A stretch of DNA of 64,000 bases from Acidocella aromatica (GTDB lineage: Bacteria > Pseudomonadota > Alphaproteobacteria > Acetobacterales > Acetobacteraceae): assembly GCF_014201825.1 (NCBI RefSeq), contig NZ_JACHFJ010000006.1, positions 83,262 through 147,261 of the forward strand, written 5' to 3'. Of the stretch, positions 61,800 to 64,000 are shown in pieces. The notes beneath the pieces are model-generated. The model was given only the letters and a program-made list of their open reading frames with translations. It had not been told where the DNA came from and did no database searches. The position numbers and the translations under genes were made by a program. Positions within the stretch are counted from its first letter, which is position 1; the number at the start of each line of letters is the position of its first letter.

Positions 61800-62945
61800 A
61801 TGTCTGCGACCTCTCTGGCGGCGACAGCGCCGCCCACAAGCGGCACTCCCCTCTCCCTTGATGAAACCGGCTGGCGCAATGCCGCGATTGGCCTGCTGGC
61901 GGTCCGCTTTATTCAAGGGTTCATCTATTGGGGCGGCGGGTCCCGGCGCTTCATCTACGGTCCGCAGAAACTCAACCCACACGGCCACTGGATGGCCTAT
62001 AAATTCCAGACAGCCATGCCCGGCGCCCTGCTCGGCACGGGCCATGTCATCGCCTATCTGCTGAACCATTTCGTGCTGCTCTATGCCTGCGTGATCATCT
62101 TCAGCGCCGTCGAACTGATCGCGGGACTGATGCTGATCTCGGGCTTCCTCACACGGGCGGCGGCGCTGGTGACTGTTGGGCTGTCCATCTCGCTGATGCT
62201 GATGTTCGGCTGGCAGGGAGCAACTTGCATCGACGAATGGACGATGGCGGCAGCGAACCTCGCCATGGGGGCCACGCTGGCCCTGACGGGAAGCGGCGCT
62301 TATTCGCTGGACAACGCCCTGCTGCGAGCCAATCCGCATCTTTCTGACAAAGCCTGGTTCCGTTGGCTTGGCGGCAGCCTGCCGCTACCGGTTCAAGCTG
62401 CATCCTACCGCAATCTTGCACTCGCTTTGTTCGCATTCACGGTGGCGTTCAATGTCGGCACATACAGTTACTATCGCGGCTCCGTGGTGACGCCATTCCA
62501 TGGCGGCCCGGTCAGTCCCACCATTCACAGCTACGCGCTCAGCAATGGAATGCTGGCACCTGATGGCGGCGTCAGCTTCCATGCCTACCTGAACGCCGGC
62601 ACACCGGAGGCGCCCGCCCACATCGTGGAGGCAACACTGCTGCAAAATGGTACCGTCGTGGCAAGCTGGAATACGGCTACGCTGACACACCTGCCGAAAA
62701 CCGCCTTTAAGAACGATTTCCCTTACCAACAGTTCCGCGCAGGGCCTTATGGCATCGTCAGCGGCATGGGGGCGGCAGCCACCATCACCCTGCCGCCGGC
62801 CATGGCAAGCCATACACCGTTCACCGGCAGCGGCTACAGCCTACGCCTGACGTCCGTAAACGGACGGGCCTTCTCCTTGCCGCTTACCCTCGTCCCGCCC
62901 CCGACGCCTCCCCCTTCGAACCTACTACCATCAACAAGACCGTGA
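61800..62945 (+). CDS. doxDA: Thiosulfate:quinone oxidoreductase, DoxD-DoxA fusion
   Basis: A 381-residue fusion. Residues ~25-200 form the DoxD membrane domain with several helices (AVRFIQGFIYWGGGSRRFIYGPQKL; MLMFGWQGATCIDEWTMAAANLAMG). Residues ~210-370 match the DoxA-type periplasmic domain. The enzyme oxidises thiosulfate to tetrathionate and reduces quinone, as in Acidianus and Acidithiobacillus. Its stop overlaps a GTG that starts the decayed recombinase. A Pro-rich tail ends the chain. Confidence 0.88.
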   Translation: MSATSLAATAPPTSGTPLSLDETGWRNAAIGLLAVRFIQGFIYWGGGSRRFIYGPQKLNPHGHWMAYKFQTAMPGALLGTGHVIAYLLNHFVLLYACVIIFSAVELIAGLMLISGFLTRAAALVTVGLSISLMLMFGWQGATCIDEWTMAAANLAMGATLALTGSGAYSLDNALLRANPHLSDKAWFRWLGGSLPLPVQAASYRNLALALFAFTVAFNVGTYSYYRGSVVTPFHGGPVSPTIHSYALSNGMLAPDGGVSFHAYLNAGTPEAPAHIVEATLLQNGTVVASWNTATLTHLPKTAFKNDFPYQQFRAGPYGIVSGMGAAATITLPPAMASHTPFTGSGYSLRLTSVNGRAFSLPLTLVPPPTPPPSNLLPSTRP

Positions 62946-63963
62946 CCGCCACGGCCTTGCGGCGGATCATGACCTGGCCCGATCTCAGCGCCAATGAGCG
63001 GTGCGACTGGAGCAGCGCTCTCAACACGGTCACGCACGTGTCCTGCCGACATGCTGGTTTTGACCCCGTCTCGCCTATGCGCAGACGTGTTGAGCAAGTC
63101 GGCAGCCGCTTGGGGGGGAAACCTGCCACTCGCTCGAATGTTATTTGTCGCCTGCGTAAAATCCTGCACAGACTGGATGTCATCGACTCCACACTGGAGG
63201 AACTGACCATCGCCTGGACAGCCCTGTTTGAGCGAGCTTACCATAGGATGCGGCTAGAACTCTCTTGCTCCATGCGTTTCTGCACGGCCAAGGGTATCGC
63301 CCCCGAGGCGATCACCGACGAACACCTGCCTTTGTTTGAAATTGGGCTGACGGAGTGGACGCTGCAGGCCACACCGCGTCGTTTGGTGACAGGCGTGCGG
63401 CGCGCGTGGAACAAGACTGTCACCAGCAAGGTTCAAATTATCAAGGTCGCCGCGAATGCCCTTCACCGCTCTGGCCAACCAAGCGCGGAGCGACGACCGC
63501 CAAGCACGCAGCCCTGATCAACTTGCTAGTCAAATGCCCGATGCGGCTCACGAATTTGCTCGGGCTGCGGCTCGACCAGCATTTGCTGCGGCCCGATCCA
63601 CGCAAGCCGGAGATCTCCGCCATCATGATCGGCGAGGAGGAGACGAAAAATCGTGTGCCACTCATGTACCCATTATCGAGCCGGACTGCGGAAATCCTCG
63701 AAATTTGGCTGCGGGATTACCGGCCGCTGCTCGTCCAGCCCGGCAACCCGTACGTGTTCCCCGGCAAGGGAATGGGGCCGATGACGCGTGCGGGGATGCG
63801 CGACGCCGTCAAGGTTGTCACGCGTGAGAGGATTGGCGTCGAGATCAATCCCCATGCCTTCCGGCATATCGCGGCTGAGGCGTTTCTGCAGCAACCGCTA
63901 GGCGCTGACGTGCTCCCCTTTTTGTTCGCGCTCAGGCGCAGTGTCTTTCCCCTTCATGCTTGA
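62942..63963 (+). pseudogene. Decayed tyrosine-type site-specific recombinase
   Basis: Two overlapping frames together resemble a phage-type integrase. The first (to 63517) carries the N-terminal core-binding region. The second (from ~63480) has LVKCPMRLTNLLGLRLDQHLL (first catalytic Arg) and INPHAFRHIAAEAFL (His-x-x-Arg box). After this the frame runs out at 63963 without the catalytic tyrosine block. At least one frameshift near 63480 and the missing end indicate a pseudogene. No tRNA or attachment site is seen beside it. Confidence 0.75.
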
Positions 63964-64000
63964 TGGTTGAGGTGGTTTCAATGTGCCCTGGGGCATGCCC

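Noticed and set aside
1..64000. CRISPR arrays, tRNA or rRNA genes
   Set aside because: No regularly spaced repeats of CRISPR type, no cloverleaf-like sequence and no ribosomal RNA stretch was recognised by reading; the only short direct repeats are those at the transposon and receptor promoters.

Overview
The window is high-GC DNA from a Gram-negative, probably acidophilic alphaproteobacterium. An Acetobacteraceae such as an Acidiphilium- or Acidocella-like organism is the best guess. That guess rests on gene content: a sulfide:quinone oxidoreductase, a DoxDA thiosulfate:quinone oxidoreductase, a plasma-membrane H+-ATPase, a PHB synthase, an RpoE/ChrR sigma system and a TonB iron-uptake cluster. 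No rRNA or tRNA gene was found, so the assignment is inference.

Layout. 0-2.2 kb: end of an aldehyde dehydrogenase gene, a GMC-type oxidoreductase and a CopD-like membrane protein. 2.3-12.9 kb: a LysR regulator and a TDT-family anion exporter that were once divergent neighbours. They are now separated by an 8,091-bp transposon at 3359-11449. The transposon has 28-bp terminal inverted repeats and an 8-bp target duplication, and it carries a complete type I restriction-modification operon (hsdM-hsdS-hsdR) whose last gene is an ISL3-family transposase. 12.9-19.2 kb: sqr, divergent from a BigR/SqrR-like persulfide-sensor repressor, a rhodanese and an RND efflux pair. 19.9-24.4 kb: flavin reductase-like protein, outer-membrane channel, TRIC-type membrane protein and an M20 amidohydrolase. 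24.9-35.4 kb: a large leftward iron cluster (FetAB, TonB-dependent receptor, ExbB-ExbD-TonB, and a ferric-type ABC importer whose permease is split at a 13-bp homopolymer). 35.6-37.6 kb: an RpiR-type regulator and a beta-propeller protein. 38.2-46.6 kb: two divergent operons of the RpoE/ChrR photo-oxidative stress type. They share a palindromic promoter pair, and each carries a cyclopropane-synthase-like methyltransferase. 46.6-49.8 kb: an IS110 scar, then a CsoR-controlled copper operon. 50.1-59.1 kb: two P-type ATPases, an AI-2E-type permease, cytochrome b561 and PhaC. 59.2-62.9 kb: a broken copy of the LysR regulator, divergent from an operon for a Tat-exported DsrE-like protein, a periplasmic binding protein and DoxDA. 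62.9-64 kb: a decayed site-specific recombinase.

How the parts fit. Sulfur metabolism links three loci. The LysR control region at 3.3/11.5 kb recurs without gaps at 59.7 kb, including a CTAATG-N7-CATTAG dyad. One intact LysR protein may therefore serve both the TDT exporter and the thiosulfate operon. The copy at 59.7 kb also acts as an uninterrupted reference that fixes where the transposon landed. A second shared motif (CATTYGTATAATGGAT and relatives) may be the operator of the SqrR-like repressor. The iron cluster combines uptake genes with a FetAB-type exporter. The RpoE/ChrR locus points to membrane-lipid modification under oxidative stress.
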